Origin: Vibrio rumoiensis 1S-45 | Lineage (GTDB): Bacteria > Pseudomonadota > Gammaproteobacteria > Enterobacterales > Vibrionaceae | DNA: 64,000 nt | Assembly (NCBI RefSeq): GCF_000286955.2 | Contig: NZ_AJYK02000008.1 | Location: 1-64,000, forward strand | Direction of reading: 5' to 3' | Shown here: one piece after another, positions 40,293 to 49,084 of the stretch | Position numbering within the stretch: the stretch's first letter is position 1 | Layout of the letters: the number at the start of each line of letters is the position of its first letter | The notes under the pieces: model-generated | What the model was told of the DNA's origin: nothing | What the model saw: the letters and a program-made list of their open reading frames with translations, nothing else | Databases searched by the model: none | Translations under genes and position numbers: made by a program

Positions 40293-41219
40293 ATGAGTAA
40301 ATTACTTAAATCCATCATGCTTGCTGCCGGTATTCTTGTTTCTGCGACTGCGGTTGCTGCGGATTATCCAACAAAGAACATACGCCTTGTGGTTCCATTT
40401 GGTGCAGGTGGTGGTACAGATGCGGTGGGTCGTACACTTGCCAATAGTGCTAAAGATATTTTAGGGCAAAACATTTCGGTGATGAACCGCACTGGTGGCG
40501 CTGGCGCTGTAGGCATGAGCTTTGGTGCCCAACAACGACCTGATGGCTATACGTTAACTGTTGTGACTCGTGAGATTGCCTCTTTACCGCAAATGGGGTT
40601 AATGCAACACACGGCAGACGACTTTAAATTGATCCGTATGGTGAACCTTGATCCTGCGGTTGTGCTGGTTTCAGCAGACAGCCCATACAATACGATTAAT
40701 GATTTGATTAAAGAAGCGAAAGAAAATCCTGGCAAAGTGAAATTTGCTTCAACGGCTGCGCCAAATTTTTATTTAATGGCTTTGGAAAAAGACCAAAACA
40801 TTAAACTTAATGCCATCCCTTATAACGGCGCATCGGAAGCCATTCCATCGGTTCTTGGTAAGCATACTGATGTAACTATGGTCACGCCGGGTGAAGCGAT
40901 TGCTCAGCTGCGTTCTGGTCAATTAAAAGCATTAGGTGTGATGTCTAACGAACGAATTCAATACATCCCAGATGTAGCAACTTTAAAAGAGCAAGGTGTT
41001 GATGTAGTAACAGGTACGTGGCGTGGTATTGGTGCACCGAAAGATACGCCAGATGCAATCATTGAAACTTTAGGTAAAGCCTTTGATCAAGCGATGGCAT
41101 CTGAAGAGTTTAAAGATTTCATGGCAAAAGGTGCAATGACTATTCATAACCTTGATGCGGCAACCTTTACTCAGTTTGTTAAAGATGACACAAAAACACT
41201 GGGTGAATTAATTAAGTAA
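40293..41219 (+). CDS. Tripartite tricarboxylate transporter solute-binding protein (TctC/Bug family)
   Basis: A 308-residue periplasmic binding protein. The signal peptide covers about residues 1-22 (ending SATAVAA). The Bug-family fingerprint follows at once: YPTKNIRLVVPFGAGGGTDAV. Further on are GFKVA-type strands such as PGKVKFASTAAPNFY and GTWRGIGAPKDTP. Bug proteins bind carboxylates or amino acids; the ligand here is unknown. It is the second gene of the cluster with TctB- and TctA-like genes downstream. Confidence 0.9.
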   Translation: MSKLLKSIMLAAGILVSATAVAADYPTKNIRLVVPFGAGGGTDAVGRTLANSAKDILGQNISVMNRTGGAGAVGMSFGAQQRPDGYTLTVVTREIASLPQMGLMQHTADDFKLIRMVNLDPAVVLVSADSPYNTINDLIKEAKENPGKVKFASTAAPNFYLMALEKDQNIKLNAIPYNGASEAIPSVLGKHTDVTMVTPGEAIAQLRSGQLKALGVMSNERIQYIPDVATLKEQGVDVVTGTWRGIGAPKDTPDAIIETLGKAFDQAMASEEFKDFMAKGAMTIHNLDAATFTQFVKDDTKTLGELIK

Positions 41220-41361
41220 CTCGGCTTTTTCGTCAGTAATACCAATCAACGTTAGTCAACGAAGGTGACCTGTGACTTTCTGAGATTACCTAAGATAGCA
41301 GCCTTCATTCTTGAGGGTTGCTATATTTTTCATTTTAAATGAGTTTTTAAGGATGGATTCT

Positions 41362-41805
41362 ATGCTCAATAGAAATGTCGTTTTCCCGTCCATTATCATT
41401 GTGTTGAGTGCGATCGCCTTTGCAGTTATCACACAATTTGATAGTCCTATGTATCAAGACTCCAGTGTGAGTGCGAAATTTTTTCCAATGGCCATCGTCG
41501 TGGCTCAAATTGTGATTTGTGTATTGTTGCTTGTTCAATATAAGTTGAAAGGGGATCAATCACTGCAAGAAGCTTTTATTTCTAAAATGTCTATTTTTGG
41601 TATCTGCTTTTTAATTGGCTATGCCTTGCTTATTAGTGTGCTTGGTTACTTATATGCCAGTCTTGCTGCTTTCATGTTCTATCTTGTTTATTTCAAAATA
41701 AAGAAGCCCGTTTATTACGTGGTTGCCATCATTTTTGTTGTTGCAGTGAATTACTTATTTGGTGAGGTTTTTTATATATCACTACCGCAAGCGATGTGGT
41801 TATAG
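41362..41805 (+). CDS. Tripartite tricarboxylate transporter small membrane subunit (TctB family)
   Basis: A 147-residue membrane protein with four hydrophobic segments (about residues 8-28, 38-60, 75-105, 115-140). It is the small subunit of a TctABC-type transporter. I start at ATG 41362, with AAGGA 8 bases upstream; the ATG at 41353 is too close to that box. The TctA-like gene follows after 9 bases. Confidence 0.82.
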   Translation: MLNRNVVFPSIIIVLSAIAFAVITQFDSPMYQDSSVSAKFFPMAIVVAQIVICVLLLVQYKLKGDQSLQEAFISKMSIFGICFLIGYALLISVLGYLYASLAAFMFYLVYFKIKKPVYYVVAIIFVVAVNYLFGEVFYISLPQAMWL

Positions 41806-41814
41806 GATGCAATT

Positions 41815-43314
41815 ATGTTTGAATATTTAATGGATGGTTTAACCACAGCACTGAGCCCAGCCGTTTTTCCTGTTCTCTTTTTTGGTGTGTTGGGCGGTAT
41901 TATTTTAGGCGCTTTACCTGGCTTAACTGCAACCATGGGGGTGGCGATATTACTCCCATTTACTTTTGGTATGGATCCTACCGCAGCATTAGTCATGCTG
42001 ATCGGTGTTTATATTGGCGGTATTTATGGTGGCTCTATTGCCGCTATTTTACTTAAAACACCGGGCACGCCAGCTTCGGCTGCCAGCGTGCTAGATGGGC
42101 ATACTTTGGCCGCAAAAGGTCAAGCAGCAAGAGCGTTGAGTATTTCTGCTGTGGCCTCATTTGTAGGTGGCTTAATCAGTACTATTATTTTGATTGCGAT
42201 TGCTCCTAAGTTGGCAGATTTTGCTTTAAGGTTTAATGCTCCGGAATACTTTGCTTTGGCTTTGTTTGGCTTAACGATAATCGCTAGCGTATCTTCAACC
42301 AATATACTAAAAGGCTTATTGGCGGGGACTATTGGTTTGTTGGTATCAACCGTGGGGTTAGATCCGATTAGCAGCGTGCCGAGATTTACATTTGGCATTA
42401 TGGATTTATACAGCGGTATTAACGTAATTCCAGTATTGATTGGTTTATTTGCTCTTTCTGAAGCGTTGAGTCAGCTAGAAAAAATCTTGTCAGAGAAAAG
42501 TGTTGCTCCTCCTAAGTTTGACCATAAATTATTAAGCGCTCGAGATTTGAAAGACATACTGCCGACCACCATTAAAAGTGGATTGATGGGGACAACTATC
42601 GGTTCTGTTCCCGGTGCTGGTGCAGATATTTCGGCATTTGTTTGTTACAACGAAGCAAAACGTTCATCTAAAAATCCAGAAGAGTTTGGTAAAGGCTCTA
42701 TTCGTGGCTTAGCGGCGGCTGAATCGGGCAATAATGGTGTGACCGGTGGCTCTTTAGTGCCTTTATTAACGTTGGGTGTTCCGGGCGATGCTGTCGCGGC
42801 GGTATTACTGGGAGCGTTGATTGTACAAGGTTTAACACCTGGGCCACTGTTGTTTGCTCAAAATCCTGATGTTGTTTATGGTGTATTCAGTTCAATGCTG
42901 GTGGCTAATGTGGTGATGTTGGCGATTGGTTTATTTGGTATCCGATTCTTCTGCCGAATTATTGAAGTGCCGAAAATGATCATGATCCCAATCATTGTCT
43001 TCTTATCTGTGGTGGGGGCTTATGCAATTAACAATTCAATGTTTGATGTTGGGATTGCGATTGCGTTTGGTTTGATTGGGTTTGTGTTTACTAAGCTCGA
43101 TATTCCATCTTCCCCTGTGCTGCTCGCGATTATTTTAGGGCCAATGGCGGAAACCAATTTAAGAAAATCGTTAATGATGTATGAAGGGAGTTGGTCATTC
43201 CTATACGACCGTCCAATCGCTTTAGCGTTTATTGTATTAGCGGTATTCTCGGTTTATTCGACCATGAGAATGAAGAAGAAACAAAAAGCGCAATCGGATG
43301 CTGCCAACGAATAA
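41815..43314 (+). CDS. Tripartite tricarboxylate transporter large membrane subunit (TctA family)
   Basis: A 499-residue inner-membrane subunit with about 11-12 membrane segments. The family signature near the start, GALPGLTATMGVAILLPFT, and the GIYGGSIAAILLKTPGTPASAASVLDG-type loop (residues about 63-90) are clear. A second repeat has GSVPGAGADISAFVCY and LGVPGDAVAAVLLGAL. It couples carboxylate uptake to an ion gradient in known members. A bidirectional terminator follows. No two-component regulator (TctDE) lies beside it. Confidence 0.9.
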   Translation: MFEYLMDGLTTALSPAVFPVLFFGVLGGIILGALPGLTATMGVAILLPFTFGMDPTAALVMLIGVYIGGIYGGSIAAILLKTPGTPASAASVLDGHTLAAKGQAARALSISAVASFVGGLISTIILIAIAPKLADFALRFNAPEYFALALFGLTIIASVSSTNILKGLLAGTIGLLVSTVGLDPISSVPRFTFGIMDLYSGINVIPVLIGLFALSEALSQLEKILSEKSVAPPKFDHKLLSARDLKDILPTTIKSGLMGTTIGSVPGAGADISAFVCYNEAKRSSKNPEEFGKGSIRGLAAAESGNNGVTGGSLVPLLTLGVPGDAVAAVLLGALIVQGLTPGPLLFAQNPDVVYGVFSSMLVANVVMLAIGLFGIRFFCRIIEVPKMIMIPIIVFLSVVGAYAINNSMFDVGIAIAFGLIGFVFTKLDIPSSPVLLAIILGPMAETNLRKSLMMYEGSWSFLYDRPIALAFIVLAVFSVYSTMRMKKKQKAQSDAANE

Positions 43315-43344
43315 AACAAAGGTGGCTTAACCGTTTAAAGTGCA

Positions 43345-43388
43345 TAAAAAAGCGAGTACCAATGCTGGTACTCGCTTTTATTTTTTTG
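43345..43388. terminator. Bidirectional terminator between tctA-like gene and accC
   Basis: AAAAAGCGAGTACCA pairs with TGGTACTCGCTTTT around a 4-base loop, with A-tract and T-tract flanks serving both converging genes. Confidence 0.88.
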
Positions 43389-43412
43389 TTCTCTCTTAGT
43401 GAGAGTGAACGC

Positions 43413-44756
43413 TTATTGTAGGCCTAATTTCTTCTCAAGGTAGTGGATATTTGCACCACCGTGTTGGAAGTTTTCGTCATTCATAATGTTCATTTGTAGA
43501 GGAATGTTGGTTTTGATGCCATCAATGATGGTTTCACCTAGTGCATTCTTCATACGAGCAATCGCCACGTCGCGGTTTTCACCGAAAGTGATCAGCTTGC
43601 CGATCATTGAATCGTAATGAGGCGGTACTGTGTAGCCTGCGTAAACGTGAGATTCCCAACGAACGCCCATACCACCTGGTGGATGGAAGTGTTGGATTTT
43701 ACCCGGGCAAGGTAGGAAACGCTCTGGATCTTCCGCATTAATACGACACTCAACGGCATGGCCGCGGATTTTGATGTCATTTTGTGTGAAAGATAGAGGC
43801 TGACCTGCAGCAATACGCAATTGCTCTTTGATCAAATCAATGCCCGTCACCATTTCTGTCACAGGATGCTCTACTTGAATACGGGTGTTCATTTCAATGA
43901 AGTAGAACTCACCATTTTCATATAAGAATTCAAATGTACCTGCACCGCGGTAGTTGATCTCGATACAAGCACGAGTACAACGCTCACCAATGTATTGACG
44001 CATTTCTTCGGTAATACCTGGTGCTGGAGCTTCTTCCACTACTTTCTGGTGACGACGTTGCATTGAACAGTCACGTTCACCTAAGTGGATAGCGCCGCCT
44101 TGACCGTCAGCTAAAACTTGAACTTCAATGTGACGAGGGTTTTCTAGGTATTTCTCCATGTAAACCATGTCATTATTGAAGAACGATTTTGCTTCAGAAC
44201 GTGTCATGGCAATCGCTTCAACTAATTCTTTGTCGCTGCGTACTACACGCATACCACGACCGCCGCCGCCGCCAGACGCTTTGATGATAACTGGGTAGCC
44301 AATGCGTTTTGCAAACGCACGGTTTTTCGCATCATCATCGTCAAGTGGACCGTCAGAGCCAGGTACACAAGGTACACCCGCTTTTTTCATGGCGTTGATT
44401 GCAGAAACTTTGTCACCCATTAGGCGAATGGTCTCGGCTTTCGGGCCAACAAAAATAAAGCCTGAATTCTCAACTTGTTCAGCGAAGTCCGCATTTTCAG
44501 ATAGAAAACCGTAACCCGGGTGGATTGCCACTGCGCCACTGACTTCAGCCGCGGAAATGATACGAGGAACATTCAAGTAGCTGTCTGTGCTGCGAGCAGG
44601 ACCAATACAAATGGTTTCATCTGCAAGCAATACGTGTTTTAAATCACGGTCAGCAGTTGAGTGAATAGCAACGGTTTTGATGCCTAACTCTTTACATGCG
44701 CGAAGAATACGAAGGGCGATTTCACCTCGGTTCGCGATGACTAATTTATCTAGCAT
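43413..44756 (-). CDS. accC: Acetyl-CoA carboxylase, biotin carboxylase subunit
   Basis: AccC carboxylates the biotin on AccB with ATP and bicarbonate, the first half-reaction of fatty-acid synthesis. The 447-residue protein starts [20 protein letters not shown]. It has the ATP-grasp glycine loop [25 protein letters not shown] signature and [16 protein letters not shown] with metal ligands. It follows accB after 25 bases. The downstream gene in E. coli is yhdT; here the order is broken by the tripartite transporter. Confidence 0.98.
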   Translation of the reverse strand: MLDKLVIANRGEIALRILRACKELGIKTVAIHSTADRDLKHVLLADETICIGPARSTDSYLNVPRIISAAEVSGAVAIHPGYGFLSENADFAEQVENSGFIFVGPKAETIRLMGDKVSAINAMKKAGVPCVPGSDGPLDDDDAKNRAFAKRIGYPVIIKASGGGGGRGMRVVRSDKELVEAIAMTRSEAKSFFNNDMVYMEKYLENPRHIEVQVLADGQGGAIHLGERDCSMQRRHQKVVEEAPAPGITEEMRQYIGERCTRACIEINYRGAGTFEFLYENGEFYFIEMNTRIQVEHPVTEMVTGIDLIKEQLRIAAGQPLSFTQNDIKIRGHAVECRINAEDPERFLPCPGKIQHFHPPGGMGVRWESHVYAGYTVPPHYDSMIGKLITFGENRDVAIARMKNALGETIIDGIKTNIPLQMNIMNDENFQHGGANIHYLEKKLGLQ

Positions 44757-44781
44757 TTATCTTGCCTCTTAATCGGTGCGA

Positions 44782-45240
44782 CTATTCAATAATTACAAGC
44801 GCTTGATCAAATTCTACTGGTTGACCGTCTTCTACTAAGATCGCTTTAATTACACCTGATTTGTCTGCTTCAATTTGGTTCATCATTTTCATCGCTTCAA
44901 CGATACAGATGGTTTGACCTTCTTCGACCGATTGACCGACTTCGATGAATGATTTTGATTCAGGGCTTGGAGAACGGTAGAACGTACCTACCATTGGAGA
45001 AAGCACTTTATGACCTGATTCAACAGGTGCTGCTGGTGCTTCTACTGCTGCTGTTGCAGGAGCGGCTACTGGCGCTGCTACTGGAGCAGGAGCTGCTGCA
45101 TATTGGATAGGTGCCGCAGGCGCTGCTTGGTTGCTGTAGCGATTGATACGTACTGATTCTTCACCTTCAGAGATTTCAAGTTCAGCAATACCAGATTCTT
45201 CTACTAGCTCAATAAGCTTCTTGATTTTACGAATATCCAT
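44782..45240 (-). CDS. accB: Acetyl-CoA carboxylase, biotin carboxyl carrier protein
   Basis: AccB carries biotin between the carboxylase and transferase. The 152-residue protein has the N-terminal helix [17 protein letters not shown] and an alanine/proline-rich linker (about residues 38-72). The biotinyl domain has the biotin lysine K118 in EAMKMMN and the 'thumb' sequence with SPSPESKSF. It is the gene before accC; in E. coli AccB also represses its own operon. Confidence 0.98.
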   Translation of the reverse strand: MDIRKIKKLIELVEESGIAELEISEGEESVRINRYSNQAAPAAPIQYAAAPAPVAAPVAAPATAAVEAPAAPVESGHKVLSPMVGTFYRSPSPESKSFIEVGQSVEEGQTICIVEAMKMMNQIEADKSGVIKAILVEDGQPVEFDQALVIIE

Positions 45241-45381
45241 AATGTTTTCTCTATTAGTTTAATTATTCATTTCAAGGTGACAATAAATGACCACCAAGCT
45301 TGTATGCATTGTCGAAATTGTCTCGACGCCGCTATAAATTCCTGACCGCGCTTTCTTATCTAAGTGTCCGATTTATTAAAT

Positions 45382-45403
45382 ACCAAGTGATCTGAATCAC
45401 TCG
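45382..45403 (-). terminator. Hairpin just after aroQ, possible attenuator
   Basis: On the minus strand CCGAGTGAT pairs with ATCACTTGG (one G-U pair, 4-base loop) right after the aroQ stop. The tail is AT-rich but lacks a true T run, so partial termination or processing before accB is more likely than full termination. Confidence 0.4.
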
Positions 45404-45406
45404 GAA

Positions 45407-45862
45407 TTAATGACTCGGTTTACTTAAGTGTGAAAATGCCGCCGACAGTGCAAATTGATAACCTTGCGCACCTAACCCACAAATCACGCCGACTGCTTTA
45501 TCGGAAAGATAAGAGTGGTGGCGAAACGCTTCGCGCGCATGAACGTTAGAAAGGTGAACTTCAATAAATGGAATATTAACCCCAAGCAACGCATCGCGCA
45601 GTGCCACACTGGTGTGGGTAAAAGCGGCTGGGTTGATGATGATAAAGTCGATATTATTATGGGCAGCATGAATCGCTTCAATCAGCTCGTATTCACGATT
45701 AGATTGTAAGTGAGACAGTTGAATGCCTAACTCTGTAGCTTGCGCTTCTAAGTTGGCAACAATATCGGGTAACGTGTTCGAACCATAGTGTGTCGGTTCA
45801 CGTAACCCGAGCAAATTTAAATTCGGCCCATTTAAGACGAGAACTCGTAAGTTTGCTGACAT
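45407..45862 (-). CDS. aroQ: 3-dehydroquinate dehydratase, type II
   Basis: AroQ converts 3-dehydroquinate to 3-dehydroshikimate in the shikimate pathway. The 151-residue type II enzyme has [20 protein letters not shown] (catalytic tyrosine), [33 protein letters not shown] and [20 protein letters not shown] with the catalytic histidine. I start at ATG 45862 ([12 protein letters not shown]). The open frame extends upstream to 45973, but the extra 37 residues are not family-like. It precedes accB-accC, a widespread arrangement. Confidence 0.96.
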   Translation of the reverse strand: MSANLRVLVLNGPNLNLLGLREPTHYGSNTLPDIVANLEAQATELGIQLSHLQSNREYELIEAIHAAHNNIDFIIINPAAFTHTSVALRDALLGVNIPFIEVHLSNVHAREAFRHHSYLSDKAVGVICGLGAQGYQFALSAAFSHLSKPSH

Positions 45863-46031
45863 TGTGTGGCTAATATCCATTAAAGTGAATGTAAAATGCA
45901 TCATGTCATAATTTTGATGAATTGCTAAGTAAGAAAGCAAAAAAATTGACCGTGCATCCACTAATTTGGTCAATTATAGCTAAATCAACGCAAATCGCAG
46001 CATTTTACTGGTCTAATGAGGTAAAAGATGG

Positions 46032-46057
46032 ATGGCGGCTTCTATTTCGCCATTTTT
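46032..46057 (+). terminator. Orphan plus-strand terminator-like hairpin
   Basis: ATGGCG (46032-46037) pairs with CGCCAT (46048-46053) around a 10-base loop, ending in a T run. No plus-strand gene lies upstream for more than 2 kb, so it is either chance or the end of an unseen short transcript. Confidence 0.35.
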
Positions 46058-46204
46058 ATTAACGTGTGGAGTTAGACTTCTTTTTTGTATTAAGTTCGCT
46101 AGAAATGATGATGTATTCATGATTTAAACACCGTCATCTTTAAAGTGATGATGACGTGATTAGGGATTTATATTCAGCGTGTTGTGTGATTGGATTTCAA
46201 TATA

Positions 46205-46232
46205 AAAAAACCGCAGCCTAAGCCGCGGTTTA
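46205..46232 (-). terminator. Terminator of acs
   Basis: On the minus strand AACCGC...GCGGTT with an inner GGC/GCT pairing, followed by seven T, about 30 bases after the acs stop. Confidence 0.8.
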
Positions 46233-46262
46233 TAATGTTGATTTATTGACTCTTTGGTGTCG

Positions 46263-48210
46263 TTAAACCAAGTTCGCTTTCTCTTCGATAAGCTTATCGA
46301 CCACACTTGGATCGGCAAGGGTTGAAGTATCACCCAAGCTATCGGTATCACCGGTGGCAATTTTGCGTAAGATACGGCGCATGATCTTGCCTGAACGTGT
46401 TTTTGGTAGCGAGTCCGTCCAATGCAGCACGTCTGGTGTAGCAATTGGTCCAATTTCTTTACGTACCCAATCTTTCACTTCTTTATGCAATTCTGCAGAT
46501 GGGAACTCACCGTCGTTTAGCGTGATGTAGGCGTAAATTGCTTGGCCTTTAATATCATGTGGAACGCCGACAATCGCTGCTTCAGCAATTTTATCAAACG
46601 CCACTAACGCTGATTCAATTTCTGCGGTGCCCATGCGGTGACCAGATACGTTTAATACATCATCAACGCGGCCTGTGATCCAGTAATAACCATCTTCATC
46701 ACGACGAGCCCCATCACCAGTGGTGTACACGCCTTTGAAGGTCGAGAAGTAAGTTTGCTCGAAGCGGTCATGATCGCCATAAATGGTACGCATTTGTCCT
46801 GGCCATGAATCGGTGATCACGAGGTTACCTTCATTCGCGCCTTCTAATGCACCGCCTTCGTTATCCAATAGCGCAGGTTGCACGCCAAAGAAAGGACGAG
46901 TAGCAGAGCCAGGTTTTAAGTCCGTTGCTCCAGGTAGTGGCGTGATGAGGATGCCGCCAGTTTCGGTTTGCCACCCAAGTATCAACAATTGGGCAGCGCT
47001 CATCACCAATCGTTTTGTAGTACCACTCCCAAGCTTCTGGGTTAATGGGTTCACCCACTGAGCCCATAATACGTAAGCTTGAACGTGAGGTGCCTTTATT
47101 CGCTTCATCCCCTTTTGCCATTAACGCGCGAATAGCGGTTGGCGCAGTGTATAGAATGCTAACGTTATGTTTGTCGACGACTTCACTCATGCGGCTGGTG
47201 TTTGGATAGTTTGGCACACCTTCAAATAAGATGGTTTTTGCGCCATTCGCTAATGGGCCGTAAACAAGGTAAGTATGACCGGTGATCCAACCTACATCCG
47301 CGGTACACCAGAATACGTCGCCTTCTTGGTGATCGAACACGTATTTAAAGGTCATTGCCGCGTAAACAAGGTAACCACCCGTGGTGTGTAGTACACCTTT
47401 AGGCTTGCCGGTTGAGCCTGAGGTGTAAAGAATAAACAGTGGGTCTTCTGCATTCATTGGTTCAGGTTCACACTCAGGAGAGGCTTGCTCTGCGGCTTCG
47501 TGCCACCAAATATCACGCTCGCTGTTCCACTCGACATGACCGCCAGTGCGTTGGAAAACCACCACACTTGAGATATTGGTATCTGGGTTTTTCAGTGCTT
47601 GGTCAACGTTGGCTTTTAATGGTACTGCTCGGCCGCCACGTACGCCTTCATCGGCAGTAATCACGACTTTAGCGTTAGAATCAATAATACGGCCAGATAA
47701 TGCTTCTGGTGAGAAACCACCAAATACCACGGTATGAATCGCGCCAATACGAGTACATGCTAGCATAGCAACGGCCGCTTCTGGCACCATTGGCATGTAT
47801 AAGCAAACTACATCGCCTTTTTTCACGCCTTGTGCTTTTAATACGTTAGAGAAGCGGCAAACTTTGTCATGCAGTTGGTTGAAAGTAATTTGGTCATCGT
47901 CTTTCGGGTCATCGCCTTCCCAGATGATCGCGACTTCATCGCCGCGCTCTGCAAGGTGGCGATCAATACAGTTGGCCGATACGTTGAGTTGGCCATCTTC
48001 AAACCATTTAATGTTGATATTACCCGGTTCAAAAGAGGTGTTTTTTACTTGAGTAAACGGTTTGATCCAATCAACGATTTTGCCATGTTTGCCCCAGAAC
48101 AATTGTGGGTCATTAACAGATTCTTGATACATGGATAGGTAAGTATCGTTATCAGCGTGAGTGTGCTTTTGGATATTGTCTTTGACAGGATGAATATGTA
48201 CTTCACTCAT
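46263..48210 (-). CDS. acs: Acetyl-CoA synthetase, interrupted by a one-base frameshift
   Basis: Acs activates acetate to acetyl-CoA through acetyl-AMP. The upstream part (from 48210) has the ATP-binding loop [20 protein letters not shown] and runs in frame to PIVDTW. The downstream part carries [13 protein letters not shown] and the C-terminal lysine motif [15 protein letters not shown], in another frame. One extra C in the plus-strand CCC at 46974-46976 explains the break: removing it gives DTWWQTETGG, the normal motif, and about 648 residues, the usual length. A sequencing or assembly error is likely, but a real null cannot be excluded since Acs is not essential. The acetate regulators lie nearby. 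Confidence 0.93.
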
Positions 48211-48378
48211 TGTGCTCTCCTTGCATGAGGCAGACTCAATTTCTAAGTCGATTATTGTTCTTAATTGAAATCATTCTTCAGTTTAAATAGCTGTTGATTT
48301 AACTTTCTGCTTATCTCGGCTTTTCTACAATTAGACTTTAGGCTTATAGCTTGTAAATTAAGGTTTTTTTAAGCTGGC

Positions 48379-48420
48379 AATGCCAAAAAGTGAGAGCTGA
48401 GTCTGAACTTTTTTGGCATT
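48379..48420. repeat. Long inverted repeat between acs and the exonuclease gene
   Basis: AATGCCAAAAAGT and ACTTTTTTGGCATT form a 13-bp stem (one bulge) with a 15-base loop, just downstream of the exonuclease stop on the minus strand. It may end that transcript. It also lies in the acs upstream region (48211-48448), where regulatory sites are expected. Confidence 0.5.
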
Positions 48421-48448
48421 TTATCGATTAAAGATGACGTTTGAATGT

Positions 48449-49081
48449 CTATTTTTTGTACGCCAAACTCGGATTGGGCAGTGAACCATGAGTGAGTCGA
48501 ACATAAATTAGCGCGGCAGTGATGGTGTCTTGCAGGGCATCGTGGCGTTCTTGAATGGGTAGATCTAAATGCCGACAAATCGCTTCTAAACTTAAGTCAC
48601 AATAAGCGTTGGGTAATAAGCGCTCGAGCCTTTCATGGTAAAGATGGCTTACTTCGATTAAAGGATTAGGCAGTGGAAAACCAAAATGTTTTTTGTAAGC
48701 TCGGTCTAAAATCGTTTTGTCGTAACGAATGTGGTAGCCAACCAATGGTCGATTGCCGATGAAATCGAGCAGTTTTTGCAATCCTTCCTCTTCTGAATAC
48801 CCATCTTCTAAATCGTGATGACGCATTTTATGAATACGAATAGAGTGTTCATTTAACGATTGAGGTGCTTTTAAGCGAATATGAAAAGGCTCGCTGGTGA
48901 TGATTTTATTGTCGATGATTTTAGTTGCGGCAATGGTGACTAATTCGGCTTGCTTCGGGTTTAAGCTGGTGGTCTCGCAATCGAGAGACACAAACTCATC
49001 CGTTGGGATTGATCGAAATAATGGCTGATATTTCGAGCCATTCAGTTGGTAATACCACCATAATCGTTGCAGTGAATTCAT
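48449..49081 (-). CDS. DEDDh-family 3'-5' exonuclease (DnaQ-like)
   Basis: A 210-residue exonuclease related to DNA polymerase III epsilon. Exo I is FVSLDCETTSL with D34 and E36; Exo II lies around VGYHIRYDKTILDRAY; Exo III is the ERHDALQDT motif with the histidine and aspartate. It lies 3 bases after the cNMP/CBS/DUF294 gene, and the two form an operon. This pair recurs next to acs or its symporter in Vibrio and Pseudomonas. Its substrate is unknown. Confidence 0.85.
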   Translation of the reverse strand: MNSLQRLWWYYQLNGSKYQPLFRSIPTDEFVSLDCETTSLNPKQAELVTIAATKIIDNKIITSEPFHIRLKAPQSLNEHSIRIHKMRHHDLEDGYSEEEGLQKLLDFIGNRPLVGYHIRYDKTILDRAYKKHFGFPLPNPLIEVSHLYHERLERLLPNAYCDLSLEAICRHLDLPIQERHDALQDTITAALIYVRLTHGSLPNPSLAYKK

Positions 49082-49084
49082 GGG

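Larger units (their letters stand above)
45863..46262. other. 400-base non-coding gap between acs and aroQ
   Basis: It holds a perfect minus-strand TATAAT (45978-45973) placed to drive aroQ-accBC, without a good -35 box. It also holds a plus-strand terminator-like hairpin (46032-46057) with no gene to its left on that strand, and the acs terminator. No convincing coding sequence was seen. Confidence 0.5.

Noticed and set aside
45863..45973. N-terminal extension of AroQ of 37 residues
   Set aside because: Type II dehydroquinases start close to the [12 protein letters not shown] motif; the extension overlaps the predicted promoter.
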